This document shows positions 44,773 through 54,047 of a stretch of 64,000 nucleotides of DNA, piece by piece. Numbering within the stretch: the stretch's first letter is position 1; each line of letters opens with the position of its first letter. The translations under genes and the position numbers were made by a program. The stretch is from Cryobacterium levicorallinum (lineage in GTDB: Bacteria > Actinomycetota > Actinomycetes > Actinomycetales > Microbacteriaceae): contig NZ_SOFE01000014.1 in NCBI RefSeq assembly GCF_004402405.1, positions 62,001-126,000 on the forward strand. Reading direction: 5' to 3'. Below the pieces are notes generated by a model. The model was not told where the DNA came from. It worked only from the letters and a program-made list of their open reading frames with translations, and ran no database searches.

Positions 44773-46454
44773 CCTTCAAGGATCAGCCCTGGCTCGCCTC
44801 TTACGCGCCCGGCGTGCCCGGCACCATCGACGAGACCACCGAAACCCTCACCGAGATGATCGAGGCCTCGGTCGAGACCTTCGCGTCGAACATTGCCTTG
44901 GATTTCTTCGGCGCCACGACCACCTTTGAGCAGCTCGGTGAGCAGATCTCCCGAGCCGCCAACGGCCTGCGCAAGCTCGGCGTGAGCCCGGGTGACCGAG
45001 TGGCCCTCGTGCTGCCTAACTGCCCTCAACACGTCGTGGCGTTCTACGCGGTGCTGCGCCTCGGCGCCATCGTGGTTGAGCACAATCCGCTCTACACCGA
45101 CCGCGAGCTGCGCCACCAGTTTGAAGACCACGGCGCCAAGGTCGCGATCGTCTGGGACAAGGCCTACGACGCCGTCCGTGCTTTTCCCAGAGATATGGGC
45201 ATAACGGATGTCGTCACCATCGATCTCACGCGCGCCATGCCGTTCTCGAAACGGCTGGCCCTCAAGCTGCCGATCAGGAAGGCCCGGGACGCTCGCGCCT
45301 CCCTCACCGCCGGGCCTGGAAAGGGCGCGATCAGCTGGGACTCCCTCGTCGGAACCCGCAAGTTGCATGCCTCGCATCAGCGCCCACTGCTCGGGGACAC
45401 CGCCGTTTTGCAGTACACGAGCGGCACGACCGGCACCCCCAAGGGCGCCATTCTGAGTCACTACAACCTGCGCGCCAACGCCGCCCAGGGCTCCGCCTGG
45501 GTGGCGGGCCTGCGGCCCGGCGAGGAAACCGTGTACGGCGTGCTGCCCATGTTCCACGCCTACGGCCTCACGCTGTGCCTCACCTTTGCGATGAGCATCG
45601 GTGCCCGCCTCGTGCTGTTTCCCAAATTCGACGAGAAGCTCGTGCTCGACGCCACCAAGCACGCACCGCCCACCTTCCTGCCGGCAGTGCCGCCGATCTA
45701 CGACCGCCTGGTCACGGCCGCTGCGAAGAAGAACGTGAGTCTCGCCGGCATCCGTTTTGCTATTTCTGGTGCCATGAACCTGCCGGTGTCGATCGTGGAG
45801 CGCTGGGAGAGCGCGACCGGCGGGCTGTTGGTCGAGGGCTACGGCATGACCGAGGCGTCCCCGATCGTGGCCGGCAACCCGATCGGCCCGAGCCGCCGCC
45901 CCGGAACGGTCGGCGTGCCGTTTCCGAGCACCGACATTCGCGTGGTCGACCCGGAGGACCCGACGGTTGAGCGCGGCTTCGAGGAGGAGGGCGAGCTGCT
46001 CGTGCGCGGTCCGCAGGTGTTCTCGGGCTATTGGGACCGCCCGAGCGAGACCGCCCAGGTGCTGCTGCCCGGCGGCTGGCTGCGCACCGGCGATATCGTG
46101 CGGGTCTCCGCCGACGGCTTCATCACCGTCGTCGACCGGATGAAGGAACTCATCATTACCGGCGGATTCAACGTGTCGCCGTCTGAGGTCGAAGAAGCTC
46201 TGCTCTCGCACCCCGACATCGTTGATGCTGCCGCGGTGGGTCTGCCGAGCGCGAACGGCGGCGAAGACGTCGTGGCCGTGGTCGTATTGGCTACCGGCGC
46301 CGAACTCGACGTGGCCGCGGTGCGCGAGTACTGCCGCACCCGGCTCTCGGCATACAAGGTGCCGCGCCGCATCGTCGAGGTCGACGACCTGCCGCGCAGC
46401 CTCCTCGGAAAGGTGCTGCGCCGCGAGGTGCGGGGCCGGCTGCAGGGCAAGTAG
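44769..46454 (+). CDS. Long-chain fatty acid--CoA ligase
   Basis: Adenylate-forming enzyme of 561 residues. The P-loop motif YTSGTTGTPKGA is near residue 218, VEGYGMTEASP near residue 355, WLRTGDIV near residue 437 and DRMKELIITGGFNVSP with the hinge near 458. The catalytic lysine lies in LLGKVLRREVRG at the C-terminus. The length and HAYG-containing region fit medium/long-chain acyl-CoA synthetases. It is coupled with the threonine aldolase gene by an ATGA overlap. Confidence 0.9.
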   Translation: MTFKDQPWLASYAPGVPGTIDETTETLTEMIEASVETFASNIALDFFGATTTFEQLGEQISRAANGLRKLGVSPGDRVALVLPNCPQHVVAFYAVLRLGAIVVEHNPLYTDRELRHQFEDHGAKVAIVWDKAYDAVRAFPRDMGITDVVTIDLTRAMPFSKRLALKLPIRKARDARASLTAGPGKGAISWDSLVGTRKLHASHQRPLLGDTAVLQYTSGTTGTPKGAILSHYNLRANAAQGSAWVAGLRPGEETVYGVLPMFHAYGLTLCLTFAMSIGARLVLFPKFDEKLVLDATKHAPPTFLPAVPPIYDRLVTAAAKKNVSLAGIRFAISGAMNLPVSIVERWESATGGLLVEGYGMTEASPIVAGNPIGPSRRPGTVGVPFPSTDIRVVDPEDPTVERGFEEEGELLVRGPQVFSGYWDRPSETAQVLLPGGWLRTGDIVRVSADGFITVVDRMKELIITGGFNVSPSEVEEALLSHPDIVDAAAVGLPSANGGEDVVAVVVLATGAELDVAAVREYCRTRLSAYKVPRRIVEVDDLPRSLLGKVLRREVRGRLQGK

Positions 46455-46904
46455 ACCGGTCGGGCTCCGTCGGAGAGCAACATGCAGCCGGCTCGGTTCA
46501 TTGTTGCCCGCCGCGGCTAGGCGAGCTTTGCGAAGATCAACGATGCTCTCATGGGCTTCAACAAGGCGTGGGCCGACACGGCATCCGTTCTGATCGCCAG
46601 CGTGGCGAAGCTGTCGATCGATGAGACCCGCGAGAACCCGTGGGCACGCTACGACCTCGGTCAGGCCGTTGCCCACCTGTCGATCCAGGCCCAGCACGAC
46701 GGACTGCACACCCACCAGATGGGCGGATTCGATGGTGCAGCCATCGCCGCAGCGTTCAACCTCACCGAGGATCAGACCGTCGTCACCGTCACGGCGCTGG
46801 GAGTGCTGGGCAATGCCGACGATCTCACCGCCGAGCTGCGCGAACGCGAAGTTGCCCCGCGCAGCTGCAAGCCGCTCACCGAGCTGCTGCTCGTCAACGA
46901 CTAG
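46455..46904 (+). pseudogene. Nitroreductase family pseudogene
   Basis: Directly after the ligase stop, and in the same frame, the sequence reads TGRAPSESNMQPARFIVARR, then G, a TAG at 46518-46520, and ASFAKINDALMGFNKAWADT onward to an intact C-terminus with PWARYDLGQAVAHLSIQA and LHTHQMGGFDG. These are nitroreductase motifs (APSxxNxQPWRF, AxxHLxxQA). The first ~25 residues are missing, tryptophan of QPWRF is alanine here, and there is an in-frame stop. The remaining ORF from the ATG at 46551 encodes only the C-terminal part. Confidence 0.78.
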
Positions 46905-47371
46905 CTCGCAGCGCGTGGCCCACGGAGTAACAGCGTCGGAATCAACGAACCGACAATGATCAGGGCCGTGAGCCACGCGAGGTGTACGTCGAGCGGGAAC
47001 GGCCAATACATGGTCACCCCCACGCCGGCAAGGGTGACAATGAGTGCACCCAGGGCCGGCCCCCACACTCTGCGCCACGCCACTACCAGGGCCGCGGCGG
47101 GAAGCCAGTAGGCGACTTGGCTGCCCGCACCCATGTCCCGAACCATGTCGGCCGGTGCCAGCAGAAACGACACGGCGTCGACCCAGGGCCCGAAGAACAT
47201 CGCGGCGCAGTGAAAAACCAGGGCAAGCCCGCTGACGAACGCCACCACAGCCCCCAGCCATCCCACGCGCACCGAACGTTCTCGCAGCAGCGGGTGACCC
47301 ACCACGAGCCGCAGAATCGCGGAGGCGATGGCGAAGGCCAGTAGCCCTCCCCAGAGGAACGGTTGGTTCAC
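46901..47371 (-). CDS. Hypothetical membrane protein
   Basis: A 156-residue protein with about five hydrophobic helices (for example LWGGLLAFAIASAILRLVVG, WLGAVVAFVSGLALVFHCAAMFFG and WLTALIIVGSLIPTLLL). The GTG start follows GGAGGGACAATT. I do not recognise a family. It overlaps the nitroreductase pseudogene convergently by 4 bases and follows the alcohol dehydrogenase gene on the same strand after 32 bases. Confidence 0.7.
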   Translation of the reverse strand: MNQPFLWGGLLAFAIASAILRLVVGHPLLRERSVRVGWLGAVVAFVSGLALVFHCAAMFFGPWVDAVSFLLAPADMVRDMGAGSQVAYWLPAAALVVAWRRVWGPALGALIVTLAGVGVTMYWPFPLDVHLAWLTALIIVGSLIPTLLLRGPRAAS

Positions 47372-47403
47372 AATTGTCCCTCCAGAGCGGGCCAGACGGT
47401 GGG

Positions 47404-48453
47404 TCAGGGGCGGAGCAGCACCTTAATAGCGCGGCGCTCGTCCATCGCGGCGTAGGCCTCGGCCACCTCGGCCAGCGGCAGCTGCAGGTCGAAGACCCGG
47501 CCCGGGTTGATCTGGCCGGAGAGAACCTCGGGCAGCAACTCCTCGACATAGCTGCGAACGGATGCGACACCACCGTTCACGCCCACGTTTGTTCCAAACA
47601 GGGTGCGGATCGGCAGTTCGGCGCCGCCGTTGGGCACGCCGACGTAGCCGACCATTCCGCCGGGGCGAGCCGATCGGATGGCCTGGTCCATGGATTCCTG
47701 GGTTCCGACGCACTCGAGCACGTAGTCAGCGCCGACGCCATCGAACAGGGCCTGCACGGCGGCAACGCCCTCATCGCCGCGCGCCTCGATGATGTCGGTC
47801 GCACCGAATTCGCGGGCGACGGCCTGGCGGTCGGCGTGGCGGGACATGGCCACGATGCGGCTCGCGCCGAGGCGCTTGCTCGCGAGAATGGCGCAGAGTC
47901 CAACAGCTCCGTCACCGACGACGACCACGGTGCTGCCCGGTTCCACGCCGGCCGAGACGGCCGCGTGGTGTCCGGTGCCCATGACGTCGGCGAGGGTGAG
48001 CAGGCTCGGAACGAGGTCATCGCTCGGAACTGTCGGCGTGGCAACGAGCGAACCGTCGGCGTGGGGAACACGCACGCGCTCGCCCTGGGCTCCGTCGGCG
48101 AATCCGCCGAGCTGGTCGTCCGCGCCCCACCAGCCGCCGTTGAGGCAGGAGGTGCTCACACCGTTCTGACAGTTGATGCAGGTGCCGTCGCAGTCGTAGA
48201 AAGGCGCAATGACGAAGTCACCGACCTTGATGGTCGAGACGTCGGGACCGATGGCTTCGACGATGCCGACGAATTCATGGCCGATCCGGTGCGGTTCCTT
48301 GGTGGGGGCGATACCCCGGTACGGCCACAGGTCTGACCCGCAGACGCAGGCCGCAGTCACGCGAACAATGGCGTCGCCACCGGTCGAGAGTACGGGTTCG
48401 GGAACTTCTTCGAGGCGAACATCCCGTTCGCCATAAATCACAGTTGCGAGCAT
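47404..48453 (-). CDS. Zinc-dependent alcohol dehydrogenase
   Basis: A 349-residue medium-chain dehydrogenase. Catalytic zinc ligands are in CVCGSDLWPYRG and GHEFVGIVE (about residues 38 and 60), and a structural-zinc-like cysteine loop CDGTCINCQNGVSTSCLNGG is near residues 88-107. The Rossmann motif VVVGDGAVGLCA lies near residue 176. The substrate is not evident; related genes are annotated as threonine, formaldehyde or general alcohol dehydrogenases. Confidence 0.87.
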   Translation of the reverse strand: MLATVIYGERDVRLEEVPEPVLSTGGDAIVRVTAACVCGSDLWPYRGIAPTKEPHRIGHEFVGIVEAIGPDVSTIKVGDFVIAPFYDCDGTCINCQNGVSTSCLNGGWWGADDQLGGFADGAQGERVRVPHADGSLVATPTVPSDDLVPSLLTLADVMGTGHHAAVSAGVEPGSTVVVVGDGAVGLCAILASKRLGASRIVAMSRHADRQAVAREFGATDIIEARGDEGVAAVQALFDGVGADYVLECVGTQESMDQAIRSARPGGMVGYVGVPNGGAELPIRTLFGTNVGVNGGVASVRSYVEELLPEVLSGQINPGRVFDLQLPLAEVAEAYAAMDERRAIKVLLRP

Positions 48454-48513
48454 GAATTAAGCGTAACCCGTGACTCTGGACATCTCCCTTTTACACGCGA
48501 GAGCGGGAATCGG

Positions 48514-50694
48514 CTAGAGCAGGTCCTCCTCGAGGGGAACGTCCAACAGCGCGGGGGCGGATTCGACGGTGAGCGAGTCCCCGTCGGCTTCCAGACTCAC
48601 GAGCACCGTGTCGCCGTCGCGAATCTCCCCGGAAAGCAGCGCCCGCGCCAGGCGGTCGTCGATCTCGCGCTGCATGAGGCGTCGCAACGGACGCGCACCG
48701 TAGATCGGGTCATAGCCGCGTTCGGCCAGCCAGCGGCGGGCATCCGGTGTCACGGCGAGCTCGAGGCGACGTTCGGCCAGGCGCTTCTGCAGCCGGTCGA
48801 CGTCGAGTTCGACGATTTCGCCAAGCTCCTCGGTGGTGAGCGAGGAGAACACCACGATGTCGTCGAGCCGGTTGACGAACTCGGGCTTGAAGGCCTGCCG
48901 CACGAGCGACTGCACGGCTTGTTCCTTCTGCTCCACCGACAGGGTCGGATCGACCAGAAACTGCGAACCAAGGTTCGAGGTGAGCACGAGGATGGTATTG
49001 CGAAAGTCCACCGTGCGGCCCTGGCCATCGGTGAGGCGGCCGTCGTCGAGCACCTGCAGCAGCACGTCGAATACCTCGGGGTGCGCCTTCTCGACCTCGT
49101 CGAACAAAATCACCGAATACGGGCGACGCCGCACGGCCTCGGTCAGCTGCCCACCCTGCTCGTAGCCGACGTAGCCCGGAGGCGCTCCGACCAGGCGCGA
49201 CACCGAGAACTTCTCGCCGTACTCGCTCATGTCGATGCGCACCATTGCTTTTTCATCATCGAATAGAAACTCGGCGAGCGCCTTGGCGAGCTCGGTCTTG
49301 CCGACGCCGGTCGGGCCGAGAAAGAGGAAGGATCCGGTCGGCCGGTCGGGGTCGGAGATCCCGGCGCGTGAACGCCGCACGGCGTCGGCGACCGAGCGAA
49401 CTGCCCGCTTCTGCCCGATCAGGCGGTGGCCGAGCTCATTTTCGAGGTTCAACAGTTTTTCGGTTTCGCCCTGCAGCAGCCGGCCGACCGGAATGCCGGT
49501 CCAGGCGGCGACGACAGCGGCGATGTCCTCGCTCGTGACCTGGTCGTTGACCATGCGGGGTCCGACTGATTCTTCTTTTTCGGCGTCGGCGAGCGCGCGT
49601 TCCATCACCGGAATATCCCCATAGAGCAGCCGGGAGGCCTTTTCGAGGTCGCCTTCCCGCTGAGCCCGGTCCGATTCGATGCGCGCGGTGTCCAGCCGCT
49701 CGCGCAGTTCGCCGACCCGGTTGAGCGAGGCCCGCTCGGCGTCCCAGCGGGCCTGTAGTTCCCCCAGGTTCGCTTGGCGCTCCGTGAGGTCGCTGCGCAG
49801 TTTTACCAAACGTGCTTTCGACGCGTCGTCTTTCTCCTTCTTCAAGGCGAGTTCTTCGAGTTTGAGCCGGTCGACGCTGCGCCGCAGCTCGTCGATCTCC
49901 ACCGGAGAGGAGTCGATCTCCATGCGCAGCCGGCTCGCGGCCTCATCGATCAAGTCGATGGCTTTGTCGGGCAGCTGGCGGGCGGTGATATACCGATTCG
50001 AGAGGGATGCCGCGGCCACGAGGGCAGAATCGGCGATTGTCACCTTGTGGTGGGCTTCGTAGCGTTCCTTGAGCCCGCGCAGAATAGCGACGGTGTCTTC
50101 GACCGAGGGTTCGCCGACGAGCACCGGCTGAAAACGGCGCTCGAGCGCGGCATCCTTTTCAATGAATTCGCGGTACTCGTTGAGGGTCGTGGCGCCGATC
50201 AGGCGCAGTTCGCCGCGGGCGAGCATGGGCTTGAGCATGTTGCTGGCCGCGACGGAGCCCTCGCCGCCGCCCGCGCCCATGAGCGTGTGCAGTTCGTCGA
50301 CGAAGGTGATGATCGCTCCGTCGGCGTCATTGATCTCCTTGAGCACGGCCTTGAGCCGTTCCTCGAACTCGCCGCGATACTTGGCGCCAGCCACGAGGGC
50401 GGCCAGGTCGAGCGAGACCAGCTGTTTGTCCTTGAGCGAGTCGGCAACGTCACCGGCCACGATGCGCTGGGCCAGTCCCTCGACCACGGCGGTCTTACCG
50501 ACGCCGGGTTCGCCGATCAAGACCGGGTTGTTCTTGGTGCGCCGGGTGAGCACCTGGCTGATCCGGCGAATCTCGGCGTCGCGCCCGATCACCGGGTCGA
50601 GCTTGCCGCTGCGGGCGATGTCGGTGAGGTTCACCCCGTAGAGCTCGAGGGCCGTCTTGGCGTCTTGCTGCGGTGGTCGCTGACCGGCTTGCAT
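48514..50694 (-). CDS. clpB: ClpB-type disaggregase lacking the N-terminal domain
   Basis: AAA+ protein disaggregase of 726 residues that works with DnaK. NBD1 starts at about residue 40 with Walker [14 protein letters not shown], followed by the coiled-coil M domain (about residues 270-380, [19 protein letters not shown]) and NBD2 with [19 protein letters not shown] near residue 455 and arginine-finger region. The M domain distinguishes it from ClpA/ClpC. The Clp N-domain of usual ~860-residue ClpB is absent; only ~35 residues precede NBD1. AGAGGAGAC precedes the ATG and a HAIR operator lies just upstream, so HspR heat-shock control is likely. Confidence 0.92.
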   Translation of the reverse strand: MQAGQRPPQQDAKTALELYGVNLTDIARSGKLDPVIGRDAEIRRISQVLTRRTKNNPVLIGEPGVGKTAVVEGLAQRIVAGDVADSLKDKQLVSLDLAALVAGAKYRGEFEERLKAVLKEINDADGAIITFVDELHTLMGAGGGEGSVAASNMLKPMLARGELRLIGATTLNEYREFIEKDAALERRFQPVLVGEPSVEDTVAILRGLKERYEAHHKVTIADSALVAAASLSNRYITARQLPDKAIDLIDEAASRLRMEIDSSPVEIDELRRSVDRLKLEELALKKEKDDASKARLVKLRSDLTERQANLGELQARWDAERASLNRVGELRERLDTARIESDRAQREGDLEKASRLLYGDIPVMERALADAEKEESVGPRMVNDQVTSEDIAAVVAAWTGIPVGRLLQGETEKLLNLENELGHRLIGQKRAVRSVADAVRRSRAGISDPDRPTGSFLFLGPTGVGKTELAKALAEFLFDDEKAMVRIDMSEYGEKFSVSRLVGAPPGYVGYEQGGQLTEAVRRRPYSVILFDEVEKAHPEVFDVLLQVLDDGRLTDGQGRTVDFRNTILVLTSNLGSQFLVDPTLSVEQKEQAVQSLVRQAFKPEFVNRLDDIVVFSSLTTEELGEIVELDVDRLQKRLAERRLELAVTPDARRWLAERGYDPIYGARPLRRLMQREIDDRLARALLSGEIRDGDTVLVSLEADGDSLTVESAPALLDVPLEEDLL

Positions 50695-50711
50695 GAGCTG
50701 TCTCCTCTAAA

Positions 50712-50732
50712 GTTGAGCCTTGCTGGCTCAAG
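50712..50732. promoter_or_regulatory. HAIR operator (HspR-binding inverted repeat) of clpB
   Basis: GTTGAGC-N7-GCTCAAG matches the HspR-associated inverted repeat consensus CTTGAGT-N7-ACTCAAG, with perfect inner six-base arms. It lies 18 bases upstream of the clpB start codon, overlapping the expected transcription start. HspR/HAIR control of clpB and dnaK is established in actinobacteria. No hspR gene is in the window. Confidence 0.85.
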
Positions 50733-50965
50733 TTTAGTCCCCCCAGGCTAACCGCCGAAATAGGTCGCCGAAAATTACAAAACTGAACAACTTGTTCGGC
50801 CAAGCCCGCTGAACACCAGTCAGATAGTGCAGTTTGTGACGTGCTGATTGGTCGAATTGTCAAACTTCTGCTGCATCACTACGCTCTGAACCAGACCCGT
50901 CATTGCCGACGCTTTACTCGACGCGCATGTCTGGCACACCCGTCCCGAGTTGAGGTTGAAAAGTT

Positions 50966-52033
50966 ATGGTGCAGCAACGCGAAGCCATCAGCAGACTGCC
51001 CGCGTACAAGCAGGGCGCCGCAGCGGGCGATTCCGGAGCGTTCAAGCTCTCCTCGAACGAGAACCCGTTTGCGCCGCTCGCCTCGGTGACCGAGGCAATC
51101 GCATCCGCTCTCGGGGAGATTCATCTGTACCCGAGCATGGCCGTCGCCGAAGTCACCGACCGTATTGCGGCCCGGTTCGGAGTCTCGAGCGACAACGTGG
51201 CCTTCGGTGCCGGGTCGGTCGAGGTGCTATCCCAGATCATCCACGCGAGCGCCGGGGCCGGTGACGAGGTCATCTTCGCCTGGCGGTCATTCGAGGCTTA
51301 CCCGATTCTGGTGCAGGTCGCCGGTGCGACGCCGGTGCCGGTCGCGCTCACGAGCGATGAGTGCCACGATCTGAACGCTATGGCCGATGCCATCACCGCG
51401 CAGACGCGACTGATTTTGGTCTGCAACCCCAACAACCCGACCGGCGCCTTCGTCACCAGCGAGGAACTGCACGCGTTCCTGGCCCGGGTCCCCGAGAACG
51501 TGCTGGTCGTCGTCGACGAGGCCTACGTGCACTTCAACCGTGACGCCTCCTCCGCTGTTGGCATTGATTTCTTTCGCCGTTACCCCAACGTGGCCGTGCT
51601 GCACACCTTCTCCAAGGCGTACGGCCTGGCCGGCCTGCGCATCGGCTACGCGATCGCACCGACCGCTATCGCGGCCAACCTGCGCCGGGTGGCCCTGCCG
51701 TTCGGCGTAACCGCGCTCGCCCAGCGCGCGGCCCTCGCCTCTTTCGACGCGGAGGCCGAGCTGACCGTGCGCATCGACCAGATCGTGGCCGAACGCACCC
51801 GGGTGCTCGGGTCATTGCAGGCGAGCGGATGGCGCGTAACCGACTCGCAGGGAAACTTCGTCTGGCTCCGCACCGGCGACGACACCGACCGGGTGAACGC
51901 CGTGTTCATCACCGAAGGCATTCTGGCCCGGGCTTTCCCCGGCGAGGGACTGCGCGTGACGATCGGCACGGCCGAGCAAAACGACCGGTTCCTGGTCGCC
52001 GCGGCAGCCGCCCTCGCGCCCGCAACCGTCTAA
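50966..52033 (+). CDS. Histidinol-phosphate/aromatic aminotransferase
   Basis: Class I/II PLP aminotransferase of 355 residues in the HisC/Pat group. It shows KLSSNENPFAPLASV near residue 27, VFGAGS-like FGAGSVEVLSQ, CNPNNPTGAFV near residue 155, VVVDEAYVHF near 180 and the Schiff-base lysine in LHTFSKAYGLAGLRIGY near 215. Actinobacterial paralogues outside his operons are aromatic amino acid transaminases (Pat). The downstream tryptophan-type importer supports that role. GAGG lies upstream of the ATG. The spacer before it carries the palindrome GAACAACTTGTTC at 50785-50797. Confidence 0.85.
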   Translation: MVQQREAISRLPAYKQGAAAGDSGAFKLSSNENPFAPLASVTEAIASALGEIHLYPSMAVAEVTDRIAARFGVSSDNVAFGAGSVEVLSQIIHASAGAGDEVIFAWRSFEAYPILVQVAGATPVPVALTSDECHDLNAMADAITAQTRLILVCNPNNPTGAFVTSEELHAFLARVPENVLVVVDEAYVHFNRDASSAVGIDFFRRYPNVAVLHTFSKAYGLAGLRIGYAIAPTAIAANLRRVALPFGVTALAQRAALASFDAEAELTVRIDQIVAERTRVLGSLQASGWRVTDSQGNFVWLRTGDDTDRVNAVFITEGILARAFPGEGLRVTIGTAEQNDRFLVAAAAALAPATV

Positions 52034-52100
52034 CCCCTAACCGTCCGGCCGCAGATTCCTGCGTGCCGTATCAGCATAAATTCAAAGGAGAATTTCCAGC

Positions 52101-53096
52101 ATGAAACACACCAGATCTTTATCCGGTCTCGCCCTGGTCGCCGCGGGCGCCCTCGCACTCAGCGGATGCGCGGCGAGCGAGCCGGAAGCATCCGCTTCAG
52201 ACGACATGATCACGATCGGCATCAGCCAGATCGTGCAGCACCAGGCGCTCGACGACGCCCGCGAGGGCTTCAAGCAGGCCTTCGTGGACGCCGGCTACGT
52301 CGAGGGCACCGACATTGAGTTCGACGAGCAGAACGCGCAGGGTGAGCAGGCCACCGCGAGCACCATCGCTGCTAAGTTTGCCGCCGACAAGGTCGACCTC
52401 GTGCTGGCGATCGCCACGCCCACCGCGCAGGCCGCCGCGCAGACGATCATCGACATTCCCGTGCTGTTCACCGCCGTGACCGAGCCCAAAGAAGCCGGAC
52501 TGGTCGAGAGCTGGGAGAAGCCGGGCAGCAACATCAGTGGTACTAGTGACCTGAACCCGGTCAAGGAACAGCTCGAACTGATCCAGGAGATTCTGCCAGA
52601 CGCCCAGACGGTCGGCATCATCTACAGCTCGGGCGAGGTCAACTCCGACGTGCAGGTTGAGCTCGCCAAGGAGGCTGCTAAGGACCTGGGCCTGACCATC
52701 AAGGAAGCCACCGTCACCAACTCAAGCGAGGTCGCCCAGGCCACCGTATCGCTCGGCGATGTCGACGCCATCTATATTCCCACCGACAACCGTGTCACCG
52801 AGGGCCTCGAAGCCGTCATCCAGTACTCCGAGTCGAACCAGATTCCGTTGTTCGGTGCCGAAAACGGCCAGGTCGAGCGTGGCGCCATCGCGACCTACGG
52901 CATCAGCTACACCGACCTCGGCTACCAGACCGGCCAGATGGCCATCCGCATCCTCGAAGACGGGGAGAACCCGGGCGATATGCCCGTTGAAACCCTCGAC
53001 ACGATCGAGTTCATCCTCAACCCGGCCGCTGCCGAGCGCATGGGAGTGACCCTCACCGAAGAACTCATCGCCAAGGCCGACCGAATCATCGAATAA
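52101..53096 (+). CDS. ABC transporter substrate-binding lipoprotein (TrpX-like)
   Basis: A 331-residue binding protein of the PF04392 type. The signal peptide ends at lipobox LALSGC (cysteine near residue 23), so it is a lipoprotein. The mature fold begins MITIGISQIVQHQALDDAREGFKQ and has LAIATPTAQAAAQT and IYIPTDNRVTEGLE. AAAGGAG precedes the ATG. With the next two genes it forms an importer like TrpXYZ. Tryptophan or another aromatic compound is the probable ligand, supported by the aromatic aminotransferase upstream, but unproven. Confidence 0.87.
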   Translation: MKHTRSLSGLALVAAGALALSGCAASEPEASASDDMITIGISQIVQHQALDDAREGFKQAFVDAGYVEGTDIEFDEQNAQGEQATASTIAAKFAADKVDLVLAIATPTAQAAAQTIIDIPVLFTAVTEPKEAGLVESWEKPGSNISGTSDLNPVKEQLELIQEILPDAQTVGIIYSSGEVNSDVQVELAKEAAKDLGLTIKEATVTNSSEVAQATVSLGDVDAIYIPTDNRVTEGLEAVIQYSESNQIPLFGAENGQVERGAIATYGISYTDLGYQTGQMAIRILEDGENPGDMPVETLDTIEFILNPAAAERMGVTLTEELIAKADRIIE

Positions 53097-53128
53097 CAAC
53101 CGCTCCTCATATCCGAAGGAATAACCAG

Positions 53129-54040
53129 ATGAATGCGGCTCTCGAACTCGGCCTGCTCTACGGAATCATGGCGTTGGGTGTCTACCTGACGTTTCGAATC
53201 CTCAACTTTCCCGACCTCACCGTCGACGGAAGTTTCACGACCGGGGCCGCGGTAGCCGCGTCGCTCATTATCAATGGTGTGCCCGCTCCCCTCGCCACCC
53301 TCGCCGGGGCGGCGTCGGGAGCGGTGGCCGGTCTGGTCACCGGTGTGCTCTATACCAAGGGGCGTATCGACGGCCTCCTCGCCGGCATCCTGACCATGAT
53401 CGCGCTGTGGTCGATCAACCTGCGCATCATGGGCAAATCCAATCTGCCCTTGTTGCGCGAAGACACCATGATGACGCCGCTGCGTGACGCCGGTCTGCTC
53501 GGCGGAGCCTGGAGCATCCTGATCTTCGCCGTTGCGGCCCTCATCATCAAGTTCGCCATCGACTGGTTTCTCAGTACCGACCTCGGCCTGTCGATTCAGG
53601 CGACCGGCAACAACGAGCAGATGATCCGCAGCCTCGGCGTCAATACGCACCGCACGACGATTCTCACCCTCGCGATCTCCAACGGGCTTGTCGCGCTCTG
53701 CGGCGCGCTCATCGCGCAGTACCAGGGCTTCGCCGACGTCAGCATGGGCATCGGCCTCATTCTGGTCGGACTCGCCTCCGTCATCGTCGGCCAGGCCGTT
53801 TTCGGGCGTCGCACCATTTTTCTCGCCTCGCTCGCCGTCATCGGCGGCGCCGTCATCTATCGCTTGGTGATCTTCTTTGCCCTGGGCGCCGGCCTCAACC
53901 CGAACGATATGAAGCTCATCTCGGCGCTGCTCGTCGTCGCAGCGCTGCTGTTGCCGCGCTGGGGCTTCCTGAAACACATCCCCTCGCTGCGCCAGATGCG
54001 TTCCGCCGCCGGCAGTGCCAACTACAGCAAAGCCACTTAG
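53129..54040 (+). CDS. ABC transporter permease (TrpY-like)
   Basis: A 303-residue permease of the LivH/branched-chain type with about eight or nine helices. It begins NAALELGLLYGIMALGVYLTFRILNFPDLTVDGSF, the usual start in this importer group, and has the coupling motif IQATGNNEQMIRSLGVNTHR near residue 157. It follows the binding protein after 32 bases and precedes the ATPase by 7 bases. Confidence 0.88.
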   Translation: MNAALELGLLYGIMALGVYLTFRILNFPDLTVDGSFTTGAAVAASLIINGVPAPLATLAGAASGAVAGLVTGVLYTKGRIDGLLAGILTMIALWSINLRIMGKSNLPLLREDTMMTPLRDAGLLGGAWSILIFAVAALIIKFAIDWFLSTDLGLSIQATGNNEQMIRSLGVNTHRTTILTLAISNGLVALCGALIAQYQGFADVSMGIGLILVGLASVIVGQAVFGRRTIFLASLAVIGGAVIYRLVIFFALGAGLNPNDMKLISALLVVAALLLPRWGFLKHIPSLRQMRSAAGSANYSKAT

Positions 54041-54047
54041 GAGTCTC

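Noticed and set aside
44664-47573. A very long minus-strand open frame (969 codons) opposite the threonine aldolase and acyl-CoA ligase genes
   Set aside because: It is the antisense of two clearly real genes. High GC at third codon positions removes stops from the opposite strand, and the translation has no domain or composition of a real protein.
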